This document shows positions 6,482 to 14,160 of a stretch of 21,671 nt of DNA, piece by piece. The position numbers were made by a program, and so were the translations under genes. The stretch's first letter is position 1, and each line of letters starts with the position of its first letter. Below the pieces are notes generated by a model that worked only from the letters and a program-made list of their open reading frames with translations, did no database searches and was not told where the DNA came from. The stretch spans positions 1 through 21,671 of the forward strand of contig JAEZPW010000164.1 in assembly GCA_023441255.1 (NCBI GenBank). Direction: 5' to 3'. The DNA comes from Acidobacteriota bacterium (lineage in GTDB: Bacteria > Acidobacteriota > Terriglobia > Terriglobales > Acidobacteriaceae).

Positions 6482-8449
6482 CTATGCCCCCGCACCGACG
6501 TTGCTGGACTCGATCGCCTGCGAAATTTCTTCCCACTCTGACATAAGGCGGTCCACTTCGGAACGCAAGCGGCCCAGTTCATCGGTCTGGCGCTGCGTCT
6601 CTTCCGCGCTCACGAACGTCCCCAGAGCGGTCTCGCAGTCCGAGATGGCCGTTTCAGTCCGCGCTATTTCCTCTTCGATCTCGCCCACGCGCTGCTGCAT
6701 CTGGCGAAGACGAATTGGGTTGATGCGCTTGCCGGCCCGGGCGGGTTCGGCATCGCCGTTCTGGGACGCGACAGGAACCGAGGCGTCCTGTGCAGAGGAC
6801 GAGGGCTTCGTTTCTCGTGCAGGCTCATCCTGCTGTGCCTCGGCGTCTCTCTGTTTGCGCCACAGGTAGTCTTCGTAGTTGCCGGGAAACACGACCACGT
6901 TGCCGTCGCCGATCTCGAAAACACGCGTCGCAAGCTTGTCGATGAAATAGCGGTCGTGGGAAACAAACACGACGGTTCCTTCGAACTCCTGCAGCGCTTC
7001 AAGCAGCACGTCTTTGGCCCGCAGGTCGAGGTGGTTCGTGGGTTCGTCGAGCAGCAGAAAATTGGCGGGCCGCAGGAGCATGCGGGCCAGCGCATAGCGG
7101 TTGCGTTCGCCGCCGCTCAATACGCCGATACGTTTGAACACATCCTCGTCCGAAAACAGGAATGAGCCGAGCAGGTTGCGAAGTTCGGTCTGGCCGCATT
7201 GCGGCGCTAGGCTCCACAGGTCGTCCAGCACACGTGCATCGGGATCAAGTTGCTTGTACTGGTCCTGAGCAAAGTAGTCCGGTTCGACGTTGTGTCCCAG
7301 CTTGTATTCGCCTTCGGTCAGCCGCTCGATGTCAGCCAGCAACTTGATGAGTGTGGATTTCCCGGCGCCATTGACACCCACCAGCGCAATCCGGTCTCCA
7401 CGCTCGATGGTGAAGTTCACGTTGCTGAACACCAAATGTTCGCCGTAACTCTTGGCGACGTTCTTGAATTCAGCTACAGCTCTGCCACTCGGTTGCGGCT
7501 GTGGGAACTTGAAGTGAATGGTCTTCTCGTCCGGCGGGATTTCGATTGGCTCGATCTTTTCCAGTTCCTTGATGCGGCTCTGCACCTGTTTGGCTTTGGT
7601 CGCCTGATAGCGGAACCGGTTGATGAACGCCTCCAGTTGCTCGATCCGCTCTCGCTGATTTCGATACGCCGCGTCAAGCGACTCGCGCCGCTGCTGCTTC
7701 TGTGCCAGATACTGGTCGTAATTGCCCGGATAGAAATGGACGCCCTTATTCCATATCTCGACGATCTTCTTGACCGTGACGTCGAGGAAGTATCGGTCGT
7801 GAGAGATCACGACGAAGGCGAACGGGTAGGTCGTCAAGTACTCTTCGAGCCAGTTACGAGATTCGAGGTCAAGGTGGTTTGTAGGCTCGTCCAGCAGAAG
7901 CAGGTTCGGTTTCTGCAGTAACAGTTTGGCCAGCGCAATGCGCATCTGCCAGCCGCCGCTGAACTCGTCCGTGAGGCGGTCCCAGTCTTGTTTGCGAAAG
8001 CCAAGACCCGTCAGCACCGACCCGACCTGCGCCTCGATGGAGTAGCCGTCGTGAGCGCGAAACTGGCTCTGCAGGACGTGGTAGCGTTCGGCCACTTGCG
8101 CGTACTCCGGCGAGGCCGGATCCAGTTCGCCCATGGAGTGGCTGAGCGCCTCCATCTCGTGCTCCATGTCCCGCAGTCCCGAGAATACGGACATACACTC
8201 GGCGAACACTGTACGCCCGCTCAGTTGCAGGCCGTCCTGCGGCAGATAACCCGAAGAGATGCCCCGTGCCACGGTGATGGAACCGTAGTCGAGGGTCTCC
8301 GTGCCAGCAAGAACCCTCATAAGCGTGGTCTTGCCCGAGCCGTTAGAGCCGACAAGGCCCACACGGTCCTGGGGCGTTACCAGCCAGTCCAGGTCCTGAA
8401 AAAGTAGTTTGTGGCCGAACCGCTTTCCTGCGGCAGAAAGTTGGATCAT
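6482..8449 (-). CDS. ABC-F family ATPase (ribosome-associated type)
   Basis: A 655-residue soluble protein with two ABC nucleotide-binding domains and no membrane segment, the mark of ABC-F proteins. These act on the ribosome (EttA, Uup, YheS and antibiotic-resistance types) rather than in transport. Walker A motifs are GSNGSGKTT (34-42) and GVNGAGKST (358-366). The signatures are FSGGW (163-167) and LSGGERNR (444-451), and both Walker B segments read DEPTNHLD (187-194 and 468-475). Switch histidines are in SHDRYF. The charged interdomain linker (about 245-320, rich in K, R, Q and E) is the region that reaches the P-site tRNA. The C-terminal 110 residues form a predicted coiled coil (RLRQMQQRVGEIEEEIARTE), as in Uup/YheS. 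All catalytic residues are intact. The subfamily cannot be fixed from the motifs alone. It starts 96 bp downstream of DUF2891 on the same strand. Confidence 0.93.
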   Translation of the reverse strand: MIQLSAAGKRFGHKLLFQDLDWLVTPQDRVGLVGSNGSGKTTLMRVLAGTETLDYGSITVARGISSGYLPQDGLQLSGRTVFAECMSVFSGLRDMEHEMEALSHSMGELDPASPEYAQVAERYHVLQSQFRAHDGYSIEAQVGSVLTGLGFRKQDWDRLTDEFSGGWQMRIALAKLLLQKPNLLLLDEPTNHLDLESRNWLEEYLTTYPFAFVVISHDRYFLDVTVKKIVEIWNKGVHFYPGNYDQYLAQKQQRRESLDAAYRNQRERIEQLEAFINRFRYQATKAKQVQSRIKELEKIEPIEIPPDEKTIHFKFPQPQPSGRAVAEFKNVAKSYGEHLVFSNVNFTIERGDRIALVGVNGAGKSTLIKLLADIERLTEGEYKLGHNVEPDYFAQDQYKQLDPDARVLDDLWSLAPQCGQTELRNLLGSFLFSDEDVFKRIGVLSGGERNRYALARMLLRPANFLLLDEPTNHLDLRAKDVLLEALQEFEGTVVFVSHDRYFIDKLATRVFEIGDGNVVVFPGNYEDYLWRKQRDAEAQQDEPARETKPSSSAQDASVPVASQNGDAEPARAGKRINPIRLRQMQQRVGEIEEEIARTETAISDCETALGTFVSAEETQRQTDELGRLRSEVDRLMSEWEEISQAIESSNVGAGA

Positions 8450-8545
8450 CGCGACACTTGTGCTTACGTCTTATTTTCGCACGAGCACCGGTGATGGATT
8501 CATCGTCTCTGGAGTTCCGTCAACGCCTTGCCGAGTATGGCTCAC

Positions 8546-9700
8546 TTACTGATTCGAAATGCCCCGACCTGTCACCAGATAGACCGCGAAGCTGCCCAAC
8601 CAGTGTCCGCCTTCGTAGAATTGGCCGGTCACGCCCGCCAGCCCTGCCTTGCGATGAGCAGCGGCAGCGGCCTTGAGCGCCGGAAGATGTTCATCGGACA
8701 CGGGCAATACGGACACGATCCCGTCCAACATCCATGCCCGGCTCAGGTTCAGCCCGTCGAGGTGCGCGAGTTTGGGATCGCTCGGATCGGTGACGACTGC
8801 CGGCTGCAGCCACGTTGCCGAACCGTTCGTCGGGACTCGCGGCATGAACCCCTGCAGCCAGTGTGCGAACTCCGCGTGCGGCAAGACCCGGCGCATCACG
8901 TCGGCTTCGGCGAGACAAGGCGAGAGGAAATCCTCACCTGAAGGCTCGTACGTCAGCGGACAGTCCTTGTCGTTCAGGAAATACGCCCGCGCGCGTTCGG
9001 CGACAAGATATCGCAGCGCGGTATCGCCTGTTCCTGATGCGTAGTCGAGGATCAGGCCCAGCGCGAATGCCGTCTGGCTGTGCTCACCGGAGCGGACCGG
9101 ATACGAAAGTTTGGGCAGCCAGGTCTTGAGGCGATCGAGCGAAGCCTGTTCGAGCGGACGTAGATTCTGCGACAGCTCCTGCGCAAGGGGATCATCCCAC
9201 TCGTGCAACTCGAGCCCAAGTTGCAGAAGCCACGCCAGGCCGTAGGGACGCTCAAAGCTGGCTCGTCCCTCTCCGCGAAGGTAGGCGCCTTCCTGTTCGA
9301 TATTGGCAGCGCTCAAGCTCTTTTCGAGCGCTTTGCGCGCCGCCGGTGCGAATGGCGCATCGGGGTAAACCCGCGCGAGCCTTGCCAGCAGCCAGTGCCC
9401 GTGAACGGAGGAATGCCAGTCATAGCACCCGTAGAACGCCGGCGTGAGTTTTCGGGGCGGAGCCACGTCGGCGTCGCTGTTGAGCACGTGGGCGATCTTG
9501 TTGGGATATTCCTTGTGCACGCACGCAAGCGCTAATTCGGCGAACTTCGCGGCCGCGGCTGCGTCGAAATCCTGCGGAGGCGCCAGTTGCGACGGCTTCG
9601 CGTTGGCTTCGCTCTTCATATTCGAGTTGCTGGTGCCCTGGGCCGCACAAGATAAGCCGACTAGAACGGCAGCAAAGAAAAGTATCAGAAGGTTGCGCAT
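8546..9700 (-). CDS. Exported DUF2891 family protein
   Basis: A 384-residue protein with an N-terminal signal peptide (MRNLLILFFAAVLVGLSCAA). An alanine- and serine-rich linker and a single DUF2891 domain follow, from about residue 45 to the end. Family signatures visible are HKEYPNKIAHVL (62-73), FYGCYDWHSSVHGHWLL (89-105), ERPYGLAWLLQLG, EPSGEDFLSPCLAEADVM, and a WLGSFAVYLVTG end. The aromatic- and histidine-rich helices resemble an alpha/alpha-barrel (glycosidase-like) fold. DUF2891 has no settled biochemical function, so none is assigned here. The cysteine in the leader does not sit in a standard lipobox. The start codon is part of an inverted repeat (9700-9732), and no Shine-Dalgarno sequence is seen. 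It belongs to the leftward run from quinone reductase to the terminator at 5991. Confidence 0.88.
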   Translation of the reverse strand: MRNLLILFFAAVLVGLSCAAQGTSNSNMKSEANAKPSQLAPPQDFDAAAAAKFAELALACVHKEYPNKIAHVLNSDADVAPPRKLTPAFYGCYDWHSSVHGHWLLARLARVYPDAPFAPAARKALEKSLSAANIEQEGAYLRGEGRASFERPYGLAWLLQLGLELHEWDDPLAQELSQNLRPLEQASLDRLKTWLPKLSYPVRSGEHSQTAFALGLILDYASGTGDTALRYLVAERARAYFLNDKDCPLTYEPSGEDFLSPCLAEADVMRRVLPHAEFAHWLQGFMPRVPTNGSATWLQPAVVTDPSDPKLAHLDGLNLSRAWMLDGIVSVLPVSDEHLPALKAAAAAHRKAGLAGVTGQFYEGGHWLGSFAVYLVTGRGISNQ

Positions 9701-9732
9701 TCAGCCGTTAATGTTACATGAGAGCGGCTGAA
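9700..9732 (-). promoter_or_regulatory. Possible start-codon hairpin of the DUF2891 mRNA
   Basis: On the minus strand, TTCAGCCG (9725-9732) and CGGCTGAA (9700-9707) are perfect 8-bp arms separated by 17 bases. The second arm contains the region where a ribosome binding site would be and the A of the ATG. In the mRNA this would hide the start. The loop also contains ATG-TAA, a minimal start-stop pair. A chance repeat is not excluded. Confidence 0.35.
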
Positions 9733-9802
9733 CGCACCCTCGCATCAGGCCGCTCGCTCCACGCACATTCGGCGACCATCCAAAGTTTGCGGCGCCAGCG
9801 GC

Positions 9803-10771
9803 CTACGGAATAAGCAGCGCCTTACCCGTTGTCTTTCGTGCTTCGAGGTCGCGGTGCGCCTGGGCGGCGTCGGCCAGTTTGTAGGTCTGCCCGATACTCA
9901 CCTTCAGTTGTCCCGACGCAACCCAACCGAACACATCCGACGCCCGCCACCTGAGTTCTTCGGTTGAGGCAATGTAGTTCGCAAGGCTCGGCCGGGCCAG
10001 GAACAGCGATCCTTTCTGCGACAGCCGAATCGGGTCGAATGGCGCAACAGCGCCGCTCGATGCGCCGAATAGCACGAGATACCCGCGAGGCTTGAGGATG
10101 TTCAGGTCGGCATCGAACGTGCTCTTTCCCACGCCGTCGTACACCACTTCCACGCCGGTATTGTTCGTGAAGCGCTTCACCTCAGCTTCGAAATCCTGGC
10201 GCGTGTAGACGATCACCTCGTCGGCCCCGAGTTTCTTCGCGATCGCGGCTTTTTCGTCGCTCCCTGCGGTGCCGATCACCCGCGCGCCGATGATCTTCGC
10301 CATCTGCACCAGCAGTTGCCCGACGCCTCCGGCCGCGGCATGCACCAGGCAGGTCTCGCCTTTCTTGAGCTGATACGTGCTCTTGACCAGGTAGTGAGCG
10401 GTCATTCCCTGCAGCATGAGCGCCGCGCCCTGTTTGAAGTCCACCTGTTCGGGAAGTTTGACCAGGCGTTCAGCTCGAACAGCGGCATACTCGGCATAAG
10501 CGCCCAGCATTCCCGTGTAGGCCACGCGGTCGCCGACTGCCACCGACTTCACTTCAGTCCCGACTTCGGAAACGACTCCGGCCGCCTCCTGCCCATCGAT
10601 AAACGGAAGTGCTGCGGGATAGCGCCCCTCGCGAAAATAAACGTCGATGAAGTTCACACCGATGGCCTTAATCTCGACCACCGCCTCATTCGGCTTCGGC
10701 CGTGGCTGCGGGACATCGGCATAGGTAAGAACTTCCGGACCGCCTGTCTTTGTAACCTGTATCGCTTTCAT
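9803..10771 (-). CDS. qor: NADPH:quinone oxidoreductase (zinc-independent MDR family)
   Basis: A 322-residue member of the medium-chain dehydrogenase/reductase family without the zinc-binding residues, at the usual Qor length. The catalytic-domain signature is GVNFIDVYFREGRYP (38-52), followed by the PFIDGQEAAGVV segment (56-67). The nucleotide-binding motif is AAGGVGQ (146-152) in the Rossmann domain, and DGVGKSTFDADLNILKPRG is also typical. Known members reduce quinones by one electron with NADPH, but several related branches are enone reductases, so the natural substrate remains open. A good ribosome binding site, AGGGGAAG, lies 7 bp before the ATG at 10771. The gene is divergent from the glyoxylate aminotransferase across 189 bp. 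It heads the leftward run of four genes. Confidence 0.92.
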   Translation of the reverse strand: MKAIQVTKTGGPEVLTYADVPQPRPKPNEAVVEIKAIGVNFIDVYFREGRYPAALPFIDGQEAAGVVSEVGTEVKSVAVGDRVAYTGMLGAYAEYAAVRAERLVKLPEQVDFKQGAALMLQGMTAHYLVKSTYQLKKGETCLVHAAAGGVGQLLVQMAKIIGARVIGTAGSDEKAAIAKKLGADEVIVYTRQDFEAEVKRFTNNTGVEVVYDGVGKSTFDADLNILKPRGYLVLFGASSGAVAPFDPIRLSQKGSLFLARPSLANYIASTEELRWRASDVFGWVASGQLKVSIGQTYKLADAAQAHRDLEARKTTGKALLIP

Positions 10772-10960
10772 ACTTGCTTCCCCTGCAAAGAGCTTAAGGA
10801 TGTTCGGGCGAGCGGTGGGGATGCGAATCTACCTCCCCGCAAAGTATCCCGTAGTTCCCGTTCCGGCTGACACTCGTCTTTCAACGCATTTGCATCGTAG
10901 ACTAGCGCTTGCTCTCGGAGACCTGCGTGTCGTGCCGCGAGCTTACGACAGGTTAAAACG

Positions 10961-12130
10961 ATGACTGTTTCGAACGCTAGCCTTCCCTCCCTCGATGCAA
11001 CCGGCCAGACAACGTCCCTTAACCCGCCGATGCGGCTACTCTACGGCCCCGGCCCCACACAAGTACATCCGCGCGTGTATAGCGCCATCTCGAAGCCGAT
11101 CGTTGGGCACCTCGACGCATACTTCTTCAAAATCAATGAGGAAGTGCAGCAGATGCTGCGGACCGTCTTCGGCACGAAAAACACGCTCACCTTCGCTATT
11201 TCCGGCACAGGCAGCGCGGGAATGGAAACCGCTATTACGAATTTCGTCCAGAGCGGCACCAAGGTTGCGGTTTTTGCGAACGGCTATTTTTGCGATCGCA
11301 TGACCGAAATGGCGCAGCGTCAGGGTGGAAACGTGGTGCGCTTCGAGAAGGCCTGGGGCGAGGTCTTCATCGACGACGAGGCAAGAGAGTTCATCCGACG
11401 CGAGCGGCCGCAGGTCGTCATGTACGTCCATGCGGAAACTTCGACCGGCGCGCTTCAGAACGGCAAAGCCATCTGCGACGCAGCACACGAAGTCGGCGCC
11501 ATCGTCATAGCCGATGTGGTGACTTCACTCGGTGCCATGCCGGTCAAGGTTGACGAAACGGGAATCGACGTCGCGTACAGCTGTACTCAGAAAGGTCTGA
11601 GCTGTCCGCCGGGGCTCTCGCCCGTCACTGTGTCCCCCATGGCGGCGGAGCGGTTGAACGAGCGCAAGGAACCATGCCGGTCCTGGTACCTCGACCTGAA
11701 GCTGATTAACGAGTACTACATCACCGCGCACCGTTATCACCACACCGCTCCCATTTCAATGTTTTATGCCCTCCACGAAGCGTTGTCGCTGGTGATGGAG
11801 GAGGGCGCGGAGCAGCGCTGGGAACGCCATCGCCGCGCGCACGACGAGTTCGTCAGAGGCGTGGAACGGCTCGGTCTGACCATGCATGTGCCCTCGCAGA
11901 ACCAGATCTGGAACCTCAACACCCCACGCGTCCCGAAAGGCGTTGACGAAGGAAAAGTGAGAGCGACTTTGCTCAACGAATTCGGAATAGAGATCGCAGG
12001 CGGGTTCGGCCCACTGGCCGGGCAGGTATTCCGTGTCGGCATCATGGGGCCGCTTGCGACGCACGAAGGAGTGGAGTTCTTCCTTGAAAGGTTCGAGCGG
12101 GCGCTCAAAACGGGTGGATACAAACGTTAG
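10961..12130 (+). CDS. PLP aminotransferase of the alanine/serine-glyoxylate class (class V)
   Basis: A 389-residue class V aminotransferase of normal length. The N-terminal LLYGPGPTQVHPRV (26-39) is the signature opening of alanine-glyoxylate and serine-glyoxylate aminotransferases. SGTGSAGMETAI (81-92) forms the phosphate-binding turn. H158-A-E-T-S-T-G is the active-site loop, IADVVTSLG with D185 contacts the cofactor ring nitrogen, and YSCTQKGLSCPPG holds the PLP lysine K211. A C-terminal VFRVGIMG carries the arginine expected to bind the substrate carboxylate. Family enzymes convert glyoxylate plus alanine or serine to glycine plus pyruvate or hydroxypyruvate. The first 23 residues are less conserved, and translation could begin at the ATG encoding MRLLYGPG, but 10961 is taken as the annotated start. 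The permease and hydroxyacid dehydrogenase genes follow on the same strand. The exact substrate pair is not settled. Confidence 0.9.
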   Translation: MTVSNASLPSLDATGQTTSLNPPMRLLYGPGPTQVHPRVYSAISKPIVGHLDAYFFKINEEVQQMLRTVFGTKNTLTFAISGTGSAGMETAITNFVQSGTKVAVFANGYFCDRMTEMAQRQGGNVVRFEKAWGEVFIDDEAREFIRRERPQVVMYVHAETSTGALQNGKAICDAAHEVGAIVIADVVTSLGAMPVKVDETGIDVAYSCTQKGLSCPPGLSPVTVSPMAAERLNERKEPCRSWYLDLKLINEYYITAHRYHHTAPISMFYALHEALSLVMEEGAEQRWERHRRAHDEFVRGVERLGLTMHVPSQNQIWNLNTPRVPKGVDEGKVRATLLNEFGIEIAGGFGPLAGQVFRVGIMGPLATHEGVEFFLERFERALKTGGYKR

Positions 12131-12149
12131 CGGCTGCTTCTAGAATACG

Positions 12150-12187
12150 GCCGAGCCTGAGCAATGCCGGGCTCGGCATTTCTTTGC
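12150..12187 (+). terminator. Terminator with two alternative stems after the aminotransferase gene
   Basis: GCCGAGCC (12150-12157) pairs with GGCTCGGC (12170-12177) in a perfect 8-bp stem. AATGCCG (12163-12169) pairs with CGGCATT (12174-12180) in a 7-bp stem with a GGCT tetraloop. A T-rich run (TTTCTTT) follows. The two stems share bases and cannot form together. The compact one next to the T run is the likelier terminator. It lies 20 bp past the stop codon. Confidence 0.6.
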
Positions 12188-12244
12188 GTTCTACTTACAT
12201 GTTCAAAATGAACCTTCGTTGAGTGACAATAGCTACGAGCTACT

Positions 12245-12274
12245 TTGGACGGGGTCAGGGATAATCACTAAAAT
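12245..12274 (+). promoter_or_regulatory. Possible promoter of the permease gene
   Basis: TTGGAC (12245-12250), an 18-bp spacer, and TAAAAT (12269-12274). The -10 box matches five of six consensus bases; the -35 box is poor. It ends 30 bp before the ATG and lies downstream of the aminotransferase terminator, which makes an independent promoter here plausible. Confidence 0.3.
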
Positions 12275-12304
12275 CTCCGCTCTGCGCGAATTACCGGGGT
12301 ATTA

Positions 12305-14071
12305 ATGGCTACAACAGTAGGAGCGAAAGCTCCCGTCAGGGTCCCGTCTGCGCCGAAGTCCAATCCCGTCGCTACCGCCGCCGTCATCGCTGCCGCCATT
12401 GTGGGCGGCATAGCAATCCTCAAACTGCCAGCCCTAAGCTCGCCTTGGGCACAGAACTACGACCCGACCGGGCACTGGTGGCTTTCGACCATTGTTGCTG
12501 CCCTGCCAGTCGTAGTACTGCTCGGTTCACTCGCGCTCTTTCACGTCAAAGCGCATTACGCTGCCCTGCTAGGACTTGCGACGGCGTTGTGCACCGCGAT
12601 TTTCGGATTTCATATGCCCGCCCGCCTTGCCGGTTCTACTGCCGTTTACGGCGCGGCGTTCGGCCTCTTCCCGATTGGCTGGATCATCCTCAACGTCATA
12701 TTCATGTACAACCTGACGAATGAGGCCGGCCAGTTCAAGACATTACAGGAGAGCCTCACCGGCATAACCCAGGACCGCCGCCTGCAACTCGTCTTGATCG
12801 CCTTCGCGTTCGGTGCATTCTTTGAAGGCGCGGCAGGATTCGGCACGCCCGTGGCTGTCACTGCGGCCATCCTTATCGGCCTGGGATTCAAGCCTCTGCA
12901 GGCCTCCGGGTTATCGCTGATCGCAAACACCGCCCCGGTGGCATTCGGCGCACTCGGCATTCCCCTGATTACTCTGCAGGGCGTCACGGACCTGAACCTC
13001 AGAACGCTCGGCGCCCAGGCAGGCGTCATCCTTACGCCGTTCTGCATCCTGGTTCCCTTCTGGCTGGTTTGTGCGTTCGCGGGCTTCCGCGGCATGTTGG
13101 GCGTCTGGCCGGCCATTGCGGTCGCGGGCTTCACATTCGGCATTACGCAGTTGCTCGTTGCCCTCTATCACGGCCCATGGCTGGTGGACATCATCGCCTC
13201 CGTGGTGACGATGATCGTGCTGATCGGGTTCCTGCTGATCTGGCATCCGAAGCAAATCTGGGGTTTGGAAGGCGAAGAAACACGCAGCGCACGCGGCGCC
13301 CACGGTCACAGCGGCCCCGCGATCGTCCGCGCATGGCTTCCGTGGATCATCCTCAGTGTGCTCGTGTTCGTCTGGGGAAAGTTCGGCGCTTCGCTTGACC
13401 ACGCCTGGTTGCAGACGTTCCCCATACACGGCCTGCACAAGATGGTGATGCGCATGCCTCCGGTTGTCCCGAACGCCGTGGCCGAGGCGGCCGTATTCAA
13501 GGGCAACTGGCTTTCCGCGACCGGCACCGGCATTCTTCTGGCAGCTGTGATCTCCGCATTCATCATGGGCATCGGGCCAGTGCGGATGCTGAAGATCTAC
13601 TGGAAGACGATCGTGCGCGTCCGCTTCTCGCTGCTCACGATCGCGGCCATGCTCGCGCTCGGCTACGTCACTCGTTATTCGGGTCTGGACGCCACCATGG
13701 GACTGACCTTCGCGCGCACGGGCAAACTTTACCCGTTCTTCGGAACGTTGTTGGGCTGGCTGGGCGTGGCCCTGACCGGGTCTGACACATCATCGAACGT
13801 GCTGTTCGGCAGCCTGCAGAAGATCTCGGCACAGCAGATCGGGGTCCAACCCACACTGATGGCGGCGGCAAATACGACCGGCGGCGTGATGGGGAAGATG
13901 ATCGACGCCCAGAGCATCGTGGTCGCCTCCACCGCAACCGAGTGGTACGGGCATGAGGGCGACATCCTGCGCTACGTATTCTTCCACAGCCTGGCGCTCG
14001 CGGTCCTTGTGGGATTGTTCGTTTTCCTGCAAGCTTATATTCATCCGTTCACCTCGCTCGTAGTGAAGTAG
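12305..14071 (+). CDS. lctP: LctP-family lactate/glycolate permease
   Basis: A 588-residue integral membrane protein with about 12-14 hydrophobic segments and the full LctP signature. Near the N-terminus it has YDPTGHWWLSTIVAALPVVV (52-71). The family hallmark AFGAFFEGAAGFGTPVAV lies at 168-185, and SLIANTAPVAFGALG follows. In the C-terminal half are GSDTSSNVLFGSLQ and ANTTGGVMGKMIDAQSI with ASTATEW. Members are proton-coupled symporters for L- and D-lactate and, as in GlcA of Escherichia coli, glycolate. Length agrees with the family (about 550-600). The hydrophilic extension of about 20 residues at the N-terminus is somewhat longer than in the E. coli protein. A weak GGGG lies 7 bp upstream of the ATG. 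The dehydrogenase gene follows 89 bp downstream and is likely co-transcribed. Whether lactate or glycolate is the main substrate cannot be told from sequence. Confidence 0.94.
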   Translation: MATTVGAKAPVRVPSAPKSNPVATAAVIAAAIVGGIAILKLPALSSPWAQNYDPTGHWWLSTIVAALPVVVLLGSLALFHVKAHYAALLGLATALCTAIFGFHMPARLAGSTAVYGAAFGLFPIGWIILNVIFMYNLTNEAGQFKTLQESLTGITQDRRLQLVLIAFAFGAFFEGAAGFGTPVAVTAAILIGLGFKPLQASGLSLIANTAPVAFGALGIPLITLQGVTDLNLRTLGAQAGVILTPFCILVPFWLVCAFAGFRGMLGVWPAIAVAGFTFGITQLLVALYHGPWLVDIIASVVTMIVLIGFLLIWHPKQIWGLEGEETRSARGAHGHSGPAIVRAWLPWIILSVLVFVWGKFGASLDHAWLQTFPIHGLHKMVMRMPPVVPNAVAEAAVFKGNWLSATGTGILLAAVISAFIMGIGPVRMLKIYWKTIVRVRFSLLTIAAMLALGYVTRYSGLDATMGLTFARTGKLYPFFGTLLGWLGVALTGSDTSSNVLFGSLQKISAQQIGVQPTLMAAANTTGGVMGKMIDAQSIVVASTATEWYGHEGDILRYVFFHSLALAVLVGLFVFLQAYIHPFTSLVVK

Positions 14072-14104
14072 AGAAGCAACCCGAAGTACGTCATTTTTCC
14101 GCAC

Positions 14105-14128
14105 GGGCCGGAGCGCTGATTCCGGCCT
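14105..14128 (+). other. Hairpin between the permease and dehydrogenase genes
   Basis: GGCCGGA (14106-14112) and TCCGGCC (14121-14127) form a perfect 7-bp stem with an 8-base loop, extendable by a G-U pair. There is no T run after it, so it is not a standard terminator. It may be an mRNA stability or processing element that lets the two genes be expressed at different levels. Confidence 0.35.
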
Positions 14129-14160
14129 CTGCGCTTTCAGCGGCACAGAGGTAATTCGTA

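Noticed and set aside
7250..7921. 223-codon plus-strand frame opposite the ABC-F gene
   Set aside because: Its opposite strand carries clear ABC-F Walker and signature motifs, so this frame is a by-product of that coding bias.
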